Below are positions 1-7,458 of a stretch of 27,213 nucleotides of DNA, one piece after another. The DNA is from CAZWHE01 sp964633825. GTDB lineage: Bacteria > Planctomycetota > B15-G4 > CAYZWU01. Both the position numbers and the translations under genes were made by a program. The notes beneath the pieces were generated by a model. The model saw only the letters and a list, made by a program, of their open reading frames with translations, was not told where the DNA came from and did no database searches. Where the stretch lies: the NCBI GenBank assembly GCA_964633825.1, contig CAZWHE010000038.1, forward strand, positions 1 through 27,213, written 5' to 3'. Within the stretch, counting starts at the first letter, position 1; each line of letters starts with the position of its first letter.

Positions 1-809
1 GGAACGATGACCGCACCGGCGACGCCGATATCTACATGGTCAGTTCCGACAACCACGGAAACAGCTGGACCAATCCCATGCGCGTGAACGACGATCCTTA
101 TTACAATGGGCGGCACCAGTTCTTCCCCTTCGTCACTGTGACCGAAGGCGGGGCCGTGGACGTGATGTACTACGACAACCACTACGGATCTGCGTCCCTC
201 CTCGACGTGACGCTCATCCGGTCGGGCGACGGTGGGCAGACCTTCGATCCCTCGATCCGGGTCACCGACCAATCCTTCGATCCTTACGACGACGGATTCG
301 GCGGTGCGTTCATCGGCGACTACAACGGCATGGCGGCCACGGACAATGCCACATATCCTCTCTGGACAGACTGCCGCAACGGCACCGACGCCGACGCATA
401 CTGTTCAGCCGTCGAGCTAGCCTTTCAGAGCGATTTCGACACGATCTCGTCCTCCGCACCGACAGGCGTCCACTTCGATCTCGACATCGGCCCGGCCCGG
501 GCCGGCAGGGTCTGCCTGATCGTGGGGACCAAGTCGGGTACCAGCCCGGGGACGCCCTTCGGGTCGGTGATCATTCCCATCAACGTCGACTCGGTGACCA
601 TGACGATCCATGCCAACAGGAACGGCCCCTTCCTGCCCGGGTTCGAAGGTCCCGTCGACGCCATGGGCCGCAGGTCGGCCGATCTCCTTCCCCCGCCGGG
701 AGCCATGGGCTCTCTCGTCGGACAGACGCTCCACTTCGCCTTTGTCACGTGGGACGCGCCTGCGGGAGATTTCGCGTCAAGGGCCTTGAGCCTGGGTGTG
801 CTGCCCTGA
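1..809 (+). CDS. Secreted BNR/Asp-box (sialidase-like) protein, 5' end missing
   Basis: The reading frame is open from the left edge (first full codon at 3) to TGA at 807-809, so only the C-terminal part is seen. Two Asp-box motifs of the BNR beta-propeller are visible: SSDNHGNSW (with a DDRTGDADIY lead-in typical of propeller blades) and SGDGGQTF. The region after about residue 130 of the visible part is a different beta-rich module containing the run VIIPINVDSVTMTI and ending SRALSLGVLP. It resembles C-terminal modules on two other secreted proteins in this window. Asp-box propellers occur in sialidases and in many non-enzymatic surface proteins. No catalytic sialidase residues can be checked here, so an enzyme function is not claimed. 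The product is probably exported, but its signal peptide would lie outside the window. Confidence 0.8.
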   Translation, partial: NDDRTGDADIYMVSSDNHGNSWTNPMRVNDDPYYNGRHQFFPFVTVTEGGAVDVMYYDNHYGSASLLDVTLIRSGDGGQTFDPSIRVTDQSFDPYDDGFGGAFIGDYNGMAATDNATYPLWTDCRNGTDADAYCSAVELAFQSDFDTISSSAPTGVHFDLDIGPARAGRVCLIVGTKSGTSPGTPFGSVIIPINVDSVTMTIHANRNGPFLPGFEGPVDAMGRRSADLLPPPGAMGSLVGQTLHFAFVTWDAPAGDFASRALSLGVLP

Positions 810-880
810 CAAGATCGATGCACCCGTCGATATCGATCAATTATAAAACGACCGCGCCTGCGGCCGGCGCTGACGGATCG
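810..880. other. Convergent spacer with short inverted repeat
   Basis: This 71-base gap separates two converging genes. It holds a 7-base inverted repeat, GATCGAT (813-819) and ATCGATC (832-838), followed by an AT-rich stretch. A weak terminator is possible, but there is no clear U-run. Confidence 0.25.
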
Positions 881-1954
881 CTAATTGCTCCTCACTCCGT
901 TCGACATGTCGATGGGGACGACGGGATTCATGTCGGTCAGGACGCCCTGGAAGTAGGCCGTTGTGTTCGCGTACTGCACCGGCACTGTGAGAAAGTATCG
1001 GCAGAAGTCACCTTCATTCGTATCATCGGTCATCAGCCAGGGTGTGCCGCCGACTAATTTACCGACGAGACGAGTGACGTCGTAAGGCGGGGGTGTGTAT
1101 TTGTTCTTCGATTGCAAAGACGCAAGAAGATAGCCGGGCGTGCCGAATCCGTTCTTCTTGAGCATGAAATGAACCTGGGAGCTCCAGTCGCCGATGGCGT
1201 AAAGGCCGGTGTCGTTACCCTGAGCGCCCCGGCCATAGTAGGTCAGGTTCGTGCCGGGGGCCTGGGGACCGTAAAGACTCTGCCCCCAGGAAGCCCAGAG
1301 CGCGCTTCCAAACCACCAGGTGCCGTTGTAGACACCGTTGGGATAGTAGATATCGAACGCGTTCTCACTGCCGTACCCTCCCCCGGCTATAGCGAGGCCG
1401 GTATGACCCATGGTAGGGATGCTCCACCGGGAGAGCCCTTGGCCGAACTCAGGACCGAGAACGAACTCGTAGCCCGAATCCTCGAGATCAATGGTGATTG
1501 TCCAGACCCAGCCATAGCCGGGCGGGCCGCCAGTCCATACACCCCCGGGTAAGCCAGTAAAGAGAAACGCAGCTTCCAGAACCCCCTTGTTCCCCCATCC
1601 TGTACATTTGTCAAAATAGTAGACAGCAAAGCTTTCTTCGAAAGTGACATACCAACCCATGTTGTTATTGGTCCCATAGCTGAAAGTGAAACCATCGATC
1701 ACTTCATCCTGGAGACCGGTCGGGCTGGGATGCAAATCAGCCCAATCGAGATTGATATAACCGGTATCGACTCCCGACCACCAGGCCCAAATTCCGCCGT
1801 TGTCCCAGATCAGGTTCGAGTAGCGCGATTCCTCACCGAGGACGATCTTCTTGCTCTTCACACCCGCGATCTTCTCTGTTTCCAGCAATCCCTGCCCGAA
1901 AACGAACCCGGCGAGGATCATCGTAAACAAAACAACCAGTCCCAATTTCTTCAC
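881..1954 (-). CDS. Secreted protein of unnamed paralogous family (copy A)
   Basis: I do not recognise a named family. The 357-residue product starts with a Sec signal peptide (VKKLGLVVLFTMILAGFVFG, cleavage expected around the following QG). The mature part is aromatic- and glycine-rich. It carries landmarks shared with the proteins at 4034-5095 and 22217-23287: SNLIWDN, TGYINLDW, a conserved VIDGF motif, CTGWGN, PEFGQGLSRW, ENAFDIYYPN, GDWSSQVHFMLKK and DDTNEGDFCRYFLTVP. The start is GTG 1954, preceded by GGAGGAGAT at ideal spacing. An in-frame ATG at 2005 exists but would add 17 residues ahead of the signal peptide and has a weaker ribosome site. No membrane anchor or sorting signal is seen at the C-terminus. 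The fold is probably all-beta; the function is unknown. Confidence 0.85.
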   Translation of the reverse strand: MKKLGLVVLFTMILAGFVFGQGLLETEKIAGVKSKKIVLGEESRYSNLIWDNGGIWAWWSGVDTGYINLDWADLHPSPTGLQDEVIDGFTFSYGTNNNMGWYVTFEESFAVYYFDKCTGWGNKGVLEAAFLFTGLPGGVWTGGPPGYGWVWTITIDLEDSGYEFVLGPEFGQGLSRWSIPTMGHTGLAIAGGGYGSENAFDIYYPNGVYNGTWWFGSALWASWGQSLYGPQAPGTNLTYYGRGAQGNDTGLYAIGDWSSQVHFMLKKNGFGTPGYLLASLQSKNKYTPPPYDVTRLVGKLVGGTPWLMTDDTNEGDFCRYFLTVPVQYANTTAYFQGVLTDMNPVVPIDMSNGVRSN

Positions 1955-2039
1955 GAGATCTCCTCCAAAAAGCATAGATTTCCTACTCAATAGGCAAAAC
2001 GACATCCAGACTCCGGTTTTTCAGGAATTCTCATTTTAT
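1955..2039 (-). promoter_or_regulatory. Conserved 5' leader of copy A
   Basis: These 85 bases ahead of the GTG start match the leader of copy B (5096-5180) along their length, including an exact 31-base block (1977-2007 and 5118-5148). The block contains a small hairpin, CCTA-loop-TAGG. It includes the ribosome site GGAGG. No confident -35/-10 pair was found. The conservation may reflect recent duplication, an RNA element, or both. Confidence 0.5.
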
Positions 2040-2050
2040 TTATGGATGCT

Positions 2051-4027
2051 TCATTGAACCTGCAGGCAATGCAGATTTGTCAGCTCGGAAGCCGGGTTGC
2101 CGAGAGGTCCCACAAGCGCCTGAAAGGGGTGCACGTCCCCCGCTTGCCATGATCCCGGCACGGTTCCGGGTACAACCAGCACCCCGTTCGATGGGATGGA
2201 ACCGAGCGAGAATTGAGCATACGGCGGCAGCAGATAGAGATCACCGTACTGCGTCGACTGCGGCGGATCCTGAATCCCCGAACCGAGAGCGAGTCTCACC
2301 GGCATTGCGGGCGTTCCCACTGTCTTGATTTCGATAACGCCGCCGGGAACAACATCACCCGTGTGGTACAGATGGGTGTGAAACTCGTCGGCGCCCATGT
2401 CTACAACGCCGCCCGCAATGCGGGGATCCCCCTCGAAGTCCTCGGGGGGGAGGCTTGCAGCCGAATTATCTCCTGCGTCTTTGCAGAGGGATTCATATAT
2501 CAGGTGATAATCTTCGTCGGCCTGATCGACGAATAACGGGTCAGCGTCGATCATGCTTGGACCATCCCAGTTGAGCGTACAGCCTGACTCAACGTAGACG
2601 GAGCTCAGCCCGCCCTCCACATCGGAATAACCGATGGTGAGGGTGGCGGGTTTGCCCCATAAATTACCGACATAAATCTCTTGACCCGTCTGCGCGGAGT
2701 TTTCCCAGATGATCGTGTTCGTGATAGCAGGATCACAATCCTCGCCCCCGCAGTAGAACCCGCCTCCATAACCCGCGGAATTGCATGTAATGATGTTGTT
2801 CGTCACCACTGGGGAGGAATAGAGGTAACAATAAATGCCGCCGCCGCCATCGCCCGCCGTGTTTCCGCTGATGATGTTGTTGGTCACTTTCAGGTCTGAA
2901 AAGATGTAGCAGTAGATTCCTCCGCCATGTTCATATGCCAAATTTCCTGTGATGATGTTGTTCGTTAATTGGGCGGTGTCGCGACCGTAGATTCCACCCC
3001 AGCCGGGACAATTGAGGCCTGTCGCCGTGTTCCCTGAAATGAAATCGTAAGAGCCTCCCCCTTCGCTATGGACTCCACCGCCATTGGTTGCCTTGTTTCC
3101 GGTAATGATGTTATTGGCGATTGTTGCAGAACCAAAATCGATTCCACCGCCACGGCTGTAAGAACCTGTTGCTGTGTTATCGGTGATGATGTTGTCAAAG
3201 ATTTGTGCGGCGCCGCAGCAAATCCCCCCGCCGCTGCAATAGTGGCCTGATACCGAGTTGCGAGCGATTGTGTTGCCCGTGATCGTCAATGATGAGATGG
3301 ATTCACAATAGATACCTCCTCCGCTGCCGAAGTTCGCCGCATTATCCGAAATCGTGTTATCGGTTATCGCCTGCGCAGAAGAATCGATGCAGTAGATGCC
3401 TCCTCCGCTGCCGCTGGAAATGTTTCCTGTGATCGTGTTGTTCGAAACCAAGAGAGAAGAATTGTCGCGGCTGAAGATCCCGCCTCCACAGCCTGATAAC
3501 CCACCGTACGCATTCGCCGAATTGCCCGAGACCGTGTTCCCGGAGATGATCGGTGAAGAGTCGCTGTTGCAGCAGATCCCACCGCCCCTGGCCTCCCAGA
3601 TGCTCACGGACGACACCGTATTTCCGGTTATGATATTGGCGAGTATCGTCGGGGATGATCCTGTGCAGAGGATTCCGCCCCCCATTTTGTTTGTAATGCC
3701 CGTCCCGGTTCCGTTCGAAATGGTGAATCCCTCGACCACCGAATCCGGACCTTCCCCGTTTATAAATTTCACCACACTCCCGCTTTGACACCCATTGATC
3801 GTGGTGAGTGCTGCTCCCTGTTCGCTCCTTACGGCAATCGCCTTGCCGAGAAAATCGATTTTCTCCTTATACTCACCCGGCCTGACAATGATCGTGTCGC
3901 CGCCATCGGCCGCGTCGATGGCGTCCTGTATTGTGGAGTAGTTATCAGGGACGTAAATGGTGATGGCGTCACTTGTACCGATGACGAGTAAAAAACAGAT
4001 TGCACAGAATAGGATTTTTAAGAGCAT
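2051..4027 (-). CDS. Secreted right-handed beta-helix protein
   Basis: The 658-residue product begins with a signal peptide (MLLKILFCAICFLLVIGTSD, cleavage near residue 21). It then shows the classic opening of a parallel beta-helix, YVPDNYSTIQDAIDAADGGD followed by IIVRPGEY. Residues about 70-450 are a long run of short coils built on the pattern NNIITGNxAxxGGGIYC, repeated more than ten times. The end of the helix domain has the usual DADPLFVDQADEDYHL and VDMGADEF motifs. From about residue 555 (HTGDVVPGG) a separate beta-rich C-terminal domain of about 104 residues follows. Such proteins are usually polysaccharide lyases, hydrolases or adhesins; no catalytic set is evident. The start lies 6 bases after the stop of 4034-5095, and its likely ribosome site AGGAG sits inside that gene's last codons. 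Translational coupling is therefore likely. Confidence 0.88.
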   Translation of the reverse strand: MLLKILFCAICFLLVIGTSDAITIYVPDNYSTIQDAIDAADGGDTIIVRPGEYKEKIDFLGKAIAVRSEQGAALTTINGCQSGSVVKFINGEGPDSVVEGFTISNGTGTGITNKMGGGILCTGSSPTILANIITGNTVSSVSIWEARGGGICCNSDSSPIISGNTVSGNSANAYGGLSGCGGGIFSRDNSSLLVSNNTITGNISSGSGGGIYCIDSSAQAITDNTISDNAANFGSGGGIYCESISSLTITGNTIARNSVSGHYCSGGGICCGAAQIFDNIITDNTATGSYSRGGGIDFGSATIANNIITGNKATNGGGVHSEGGGSYDFISGNTATGLNCPGWGGIYGRDTAQLTNNIITGNLAYEHGGGIYCYIFSDLKVTNNIISGNTAGDGGGGIYCYLYSSPVVTNNIITCNSAGYGGGFYCGGEDCDPAITNTIIWENSAQTGQEIYVGNLWGKPATLTIGYSDVEGGLSSVYVESGCTLNWDGPSMIDADPLFVDQADEDYHLIYESLCKDAGDNSAASLPPEDFEGDPRIAGGVVDMGADEFHTHLYHTGDVVPGGVIEIKTVGTPAMPVRLALGSGIQDPPQSTQYGDLYLLPPYAQFSLGSIPSNGVLVVPGTVPGSWQAGDVHPFQALVGPLGNPASELTNLHCLQVQ

Positions 4028-4033
4028 GATCTC

Positions 4034-5095
4034 TTAATTACTCCTCACGCCGTTCGACATGTCGATGGGGACGACGGGATTCATATCGGTCAGAATCCCC
4101 TGGAAGTAGGCCGTTGTGTTTGCGTACTGCGCCGGCACTGTGAGAAAATACCGGCAGAAGTCGCCGTTCATGTCATCGGTCATCAACCAGGGCGAGCCGC
4201 CAACAAGATGACCGACTAGACGAGTGACGTCGTAAGGGGGCGGCAGGTATTTATTCCTCGATTCCAGGGAAGCAAGGAGATAACCAGGCGCGTCGAATTC
4301 GTTCTTCTTGAGCATGAAATGAACCTGGGAGCTCCAGTCGCCGATGGCATAAAGCCCGGCGTCGTTGCCCTGTGCTCCTAGGCCGTAATAGGTCATGCCG
4401 CCTGCCGGCGCCTGCGGACCGTAAAGGCTCTGCCCCCAGGAAGCCCAGTTACCGCTTCCAAACCACCAAGTGCCGTTGTAGACACCGTTGGGATAGTAGA
4501 TATCGAATGCGTTCTCGCTGCCATACCCTCCATAGGCAACGCCGACGCCGGTACCACCCATGGTTGGGGTACGCCATCGAGACAGACCCTGGCCGAACTC
4601 AGGGCCGAGGACAAACTCGTAGCCCGAATCATCGAGATCAACGGTAATTGTCCAGATCCAGCCCCACCCGGGAGGGCAAGTGCCCCAAAATAACCCGCCC
4701 GGCAGCCCACTGAAGAGGAAACCCGCTTCCTGAACACCCGTGTTGCCCCAACCCGTGCAGCTGTCATAGTAGTAAACGGCAAAGCTTTCACCAGCCGGGT
4801 CCATGTTATTGGTCCCATAGCTGAAGGCGAAACCATCGATCACTTCATCCTGGAGACCGGTCGGACTGGGGTGCAATTTTGCCCAGTCCAGATTGATATA
4901 ACCGGTATCGACTCCCGACCACCAGGCCCATTTTCCGCCGTGCTGCCAGATGAGGTTCGAGTAGCGCGATTCCTCACCGAGGACGATTTTCTTGTTCTTC
5001 ACACCCCCGATCTTCTCCGTTTCCAGCAACCCCTGCCCAAAAGCGAGCCCGGTGAGGACCATCGTAAAAAGACCAATCAATCCCAATTTCTTCAT
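4034..5095 (-). CDS. Secreted protein of unnamed paralogous family (copy B)
   Basis: This 353-residue paralogue of 881-1954 has a standard signal peptide (MKKLGLIGLFTMVLTGLAFG, then QG). ATG 5095 is preceded by GGAGGAG at good spacing. It shares the family landmarks NLIWQHG, SGVDTGYINLDW, DGFAFSYGTNN, CTGWGNTGVQEAGFLFSGLP, GPEFGQGLSRW and ENAFDIYYPNGVYNGTWWFG, and the C-terminal PWLMTDDMNGDFCRYFLTVP. A few cysteines are conserved between copies (CTGWG, DFCRYF), which may form a disulfide after export. The gene is the first of a minus-strand set B, beta-helix, A. The function is unknown; the family is known to me only as hypothetical secreted proteins of environmental bacteria. Confidence 0.86.
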   Translation of the reverse strand: MKKLGLIGLFTMVLTGLAFGQGLLETEKIGGVKNKKIVLGEESRYSNLIWQHGGKWAWWSGVDTGYINLDWAKLHPSPTGLQDEVIDGFAFSYGTNNMDPAGESFAVYYYDSCTGWGNTGVQEAGFLFSGLPGGLFWGTCPPGWGWIWTITVDLDDSGYEFVLGPEFGQGLSRWRTPTMGGTGVGVAYGGYGSENAFDIYYPNGVYNGTWWFGSGNWASWGQSLYGPQAPAGGMTYYGLGAQGNDAGLYAIGDWSSQVHFMLKKNEFDAPGYLLASLESRNKYLPPPYDVTRLVGHLVGGSPWLMTDDMNGDFCRYFLTVPAQYANTTAYFQGILTDMNPVVPIDMSNGVRSN

Positions 5096-5180
5096 AAGAT
5101 CTCCTCCAAGAAGCGACGATTTCCTACTCAATAGGCAAAACGACATCCCGGCCCCGGTTTTTCAGGGATTCCCATTTTTT
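5096..5180 (-). promoter_or_regulatory. Conserved 5' leader of copy B
   Basis: This is the counterpart of the leader at 1955-2039, with the exact 31-base block at 5118-5148 and the ribosome site near 5102-5107. Similarity stops at about 5180, just before the hairpin at 5198-5222. No certain promoter hexamers were seen. Confidence 0.5.
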
Positions 5181-5197
5181 CTGCAAATAATGAAAGG

Positions 5198-5222
5198 GGG
5201 GACACAATCGTATTGTGTCCCC
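5198..5222. terminator. Perfect 11-bp hairpin with 3-base loop
   Basis: GGGGACACAAT (5198-5208) and ATTGTGTCCCC (5212-5222) form a perfect stem around CGT. The plus-strand side is followed by CTTCTTCTC and the minus-strand side by a T-rich stretch. It may therefore work as a weak bidirectional terminator between the carboxylase operon and copy B. GGGGACA...TGTCCCC palindromes are also common as scattered REP-like sites in environmental bacteria, so a repeat element is an alternative. Confidence 0.5.
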
Positions 5223-5254
5223 TTCTTCTCTTCACACCAGCCCGAAGTCGATGA

Positions 5255-5448
5255 GTTGTCCCTTTCACCGGCCCGGCTCGGGGGTTATCCGAATGGTCCT
5301 GCCCGGGCCACGGGCCGGAGCGTCCTTTGCGCACCCCCCTTATAGCGAGGCTTTGCGAGCGCGGGTGGTAAGCAAAGGACCTCCGAGCCCCTGTGTGGCC
5401 CACAGGAACTTTCTCACCACCCCGCACCGGGGCTGGTGCAGGGGCTAC
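5255..5448. repeat. Large imperfect palindrome (about 194 bp)
   Basis: The sequence from 5255 rightwards aligns with the reverse complement from 5448 leftwards over arms of about 85-95 bases with small gaps. Clear matching blocks are GTCCTTTGC (5322-5330) with GCAAAGGAC (5372-5380), GGGCCAC (5305-5311) with GTGGCCC (5395-5401), and TCCTG (5297-5301) with CAGGA (5403-5407). The centre is roughly 5340-5360. The right end overlaps the TAG stop of the biotin carrier gene (5445-5447). No coding sequence was recognised. It may be a transcription-terminating foldback or a non-autonomous mobile repeat. With the hairpin and leader it accounts for the whole 349-base gene-free stretch 5096-5444. Confidence 0.65.
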
Positions 5449-5936
5449 TCTATCTCAACAAGGGGGTCCCCGAAATTCGCCAAATCGCCTGCTTTGAAAT
5501 GGATCTTCTTCACCACGCCGTCCCTGCCGGCCGTGATGTCGTTCTGCATCTTCATCGACTCGAGGATCAGGACCGGCTGGCCGGCCTTCACCTCGGCGCC
5601 TTCCTCGACGAGAACCTCGACGACCTTGCCCGGCATGGGGGTCGCGATCATGCCGTCCCCGCTGCCGGCCAACCCACCGGCCGCCTCCCCGTCGGCGGCC
5701 GCCGGGTCGTTGAAGATGTACTGCCTGCCGCCCACGCCGAGAACCCAGCCCGTCTCCCCCCGGGCGAGATGGGCCAGGACGGAGCGGCCGTCCACGATGA
5801 AAGAGAGGAGAGAGTCGGTCGCCCGGCAGGCATCGATCGTGTACTCGCGATCGCCCACCCGGGCGAGGAAGAGGTCGCCCTTCCTCTCGAGAGACACGGT
5901 GTGGATCTCGCCGCCCTGTTCGAATTCGTACTGCAT
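5445..5936 (-). CDS. Biotin carrier subunit of acyl-CoA carboxylase
   Basis: This 163-residue protein carries the covalently bound biotin that shuttles carboxyl groups between biotin carboxylase and carboxyltransferase. Residues about 92-163 are a biotinyl domain (MIATPMPGKVVEVLVEEGAE) with the biotinylation motif ESMKM, modified lysine K129. The N-terminal 75 residues look like the BT bridging domain that normally sits between the two halves of methylcrotonyl-CoA carboxylase alpha, rather than the Pro/Ala-rich linker of fatty-acid AccB. The start ATG 5936 follows a good ribosome site (GAGGAGAGGAG). It lies 13 bases after the stop of the biotin carboxylase and in a different frame. Its length plus that of the carboxylase (502 + 163) equals the usual fused alpha subunit. 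Confidence 0.93.
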   Translation of the reverse strand: MQYEFEQGGEIHTVSLERKGDLFLARVGDREYTIDACRATDSLLSFIVDGRSVLAHLARGETGWVLGVGGRQYIFNDPAAADGEAAGGLAGSGDGMIATPMPGKVVEVLVEEGAEVKAGQPVLILESMKMQNDITAGRDGVVKKIHFKAGDLANFGDPLVEIE

Positions 5937-5949
5937 GACACTCCTCTCC

Positions 5950-7458
5950 TCAGACGCCCTGGTCCCCGATCTCCCAGCTCCCCACGGTCCGCCAGGGCGT
6001 GGCGGCCTCGGACACGCCGCCCCCCTTCACGGAGGGCTTCCTGTGAAACTCGGCCAGCGCCGCGGCGATCAGGACGTCGTCGGGCGGCGCGCCCGCCGAA
6101 TCCTTCCAGCCGCTCATGTGTTGATCGATGAAATCGGTGAAGGTCTCGCCCTCGATGAAGGCCTCGTGATCGAGCAGGTCCCTGAGAAAGGAGACCGATG
6201 TCTTGGTCCCGAGGATGACATAGTTTTCGAGTGCGATGAGCATCTTCTTTCGCGCCAGCTCGCGGTTCTCGTCGTGGACGACGAGCTTGGCCAGGATCGG
6301 GTCGTAGAAGGTGGAGATCTCCCACCCCTGGTAGATCCCCGAGTCGTTTCTCACGCCCGGGCCGTAGGGCTCCTTGAGAAAATGGATGCGCCCCGAAGAG
6401 GGCATGAAATTGTTCTCCGCGTCCTCGGCATAGATGCGGCACTCGATGGCGTGCCCGCGCTGGACCAGGTCTTCCTGTTCGAAGGAGATCTCCTCCCCCC
6501 CGGCGATGCGGATCTGCCACTTGACGAGATCGATGCCCGTGGTGAACTCGGTGACGGGGTGCTCGACCTGGATGCGCGTGTTCATCTCGAGGAAGTAGAA
6601 GTTATTGTCCCGGTCGAAGAGGAACTCGACCGTTCCCGCGCTCCTGTAACCCACAGCGCGCGCCGCCCTGACGGCGGCTTCGCCCATGCGCTCGCGGAGC
6701 TCGGGCGTGAGAACGGTGGACGGCGTCTCCTCCACGAGCTTCTGGTGGCGGCGCTGGATCGAACACTCCCTCTCGAAGAGGTGGACCGTCTTGCCCGCGT
6801 TATCCGCCAGGACCTGGAATTCGATGTGGCGGGGCTGTTCGAGGCACTTCTCCACGTAGACCGTGCCGTCGCCGAAAGCCGACTCCGCCTCGCGCGTGGC
6901 CGATTCGAGTGTGGACCTGAGCCGGTCCCTGTCGATCACGAGACGCATCCCCTTGCCGCCGCCGCCGGCCGAAGCCTTCACGAAGAGAGGGAGCTCGATC
7001 CCTTCCGTCTCGGCCAGGATGCGGTCGAGGTCGTCGACGCTCCCCGTCGTGCCGGGCACCACGGGAACGCCCGCCTCCTTCATCATCTTCCGGGACGTCA
7101 CCTTGTCGCCCATGGCCCGGATCGCACCGGCCGGGGGCCCGATGAAGACCAGCCCCTCGGCCTCGCAACGCTCGGCGAAATCGGCGTTCTCGGACAGAAA
7201 CCCGTACCCGGGATGAACGGCGTCGACGCCCGCTTTCTTCGCCGCCTCGATCATGGCGTCGATGTTGAGGTAGCTCTCGATCGGCGAGGGAGGGCCGATG
7301 CAGACCGCCTCGTCGGCGAGGTGCACGTGAAGCGATTCCCGGTCCGCCTCGGAATAGACCACCACCGCCGGGATCTCCATCTCCCGGCAGGCGTGAATGA
7401 TCCGGACGGCGATCTCGCCCCTGTTGGCGACGAGGATTTTCTTGAGAGGTTTTTTCAT
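5950..7458 (-). CDS. Biotin carboxylase subunit of acyl-CoA (methylcrotonyl-CoA type) carboxylase
   Basis: This 502-residue protein performs ATP- and bicarbonate-dependent carboxylation of biotin. Motifs in order: KILVANRGEIAVRI (8-20), HPGYGFLSEN (82-91), the ATP-grasp glycine loop KASAGGGGKGMR (161-172), ERECSIQRRHQK (229-240) and the catalytic EMNTRIQVEHPVTE (291-304). The C-terminal part ends near PWRTVGSW, where fused alpha subunits would continue into the BT domain. The start is ATG 7458 (MKKPLKKIL) with AGGAG at 7467-7471. This ATG overlaps the TGA of the upstream hydratase by 4 bases (ATGA), indicating translational coupling. A longer in-frame extension to 7908 runs through the hydratase coding region and is not credible. 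The gene belongs to the 12626-5445 run. Confidence 0.95.
   Translation of the reverse strand: MKKPLKKILVANRGEIAVRIIHACREMEIPAVVVYSEADRESLHVHLADEAVCIGPPSPIESYLNIDAMIEAAKKAGVDAVHPGYGFLSENADFAERCEAEGLVFIGPPAGAIRAMGDKVTSRKMMKEAGVPVVPGTTGSVDDLDRILAETEGIELPLFVKASAGGGGKGMRLVIDRDRLRSTLESATREAESAFGDGTVYVEKCLEQPRHIEFQVLADNAGKTVHLFERECSIQRRHQKLVEETPSTVLTPELRERMGEAAVRAARAVGYRSAGTVEFLFDRDNNFYFLEMNTRIQVEHPVTEFTTGIDLVKWQIRIAGGEEISFEQEDLVQRGHAIECRIYAEDAENNFMPSSGRIHFLKEPYGPGVRNDSGIYQGWEISTFYDPILAKLVVHDENRELARKKMLIALENYVILGTKTSVSFLRDLLDHEAFIEGETFTDFIDQHMSGWKDSAGAPPDDVLIAAALAEFHRKPSVKGGGVSEAATPWRTVGSWEIGDQGV

Larger units (their letters stand above)
881..2039 (-). repeat. Direct repeat unit, copy A
   Basis: The coding region plus leader is a diverged direct repeat of 4034-5180. 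Long stretches are near-identical at the DNA level, for example around 1140-1200 against 4300-4360. The two units are in the same orientation and flank the beta-helix gene, so recombination between them could delete it. Confidence 0.75.
4034..5180 (-). repeat. Direct repeat unit, copy B
   Basis: Partner of the direct repeat at 881-2039. The two copies differ by 12 bases in coding length and by scattered substitutions. This indicates an old enough duplication for the proteins to diverge while the leader stayed nearly unchanged. Confidence 0.75.

Noticed and set aside
1955..2005. Start of copy A at ATG 2005 (and of copy B at ATG 5146), adding MSFCLLSRKS and seven more residues
   Set aside because: The downstream starts have far better ribosome sites in both copies and give canonical signal peptides; copy C also starts at the equivalent position.
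2600..3720. Repeated short blocks in the beta-helix gene as a possible CRISPR or DNA tandem repeat
   Set aside because: The period and sequence vary and follow protein coil repeats (NNIITGN type); there are no constant direct repeats with unique spacers.
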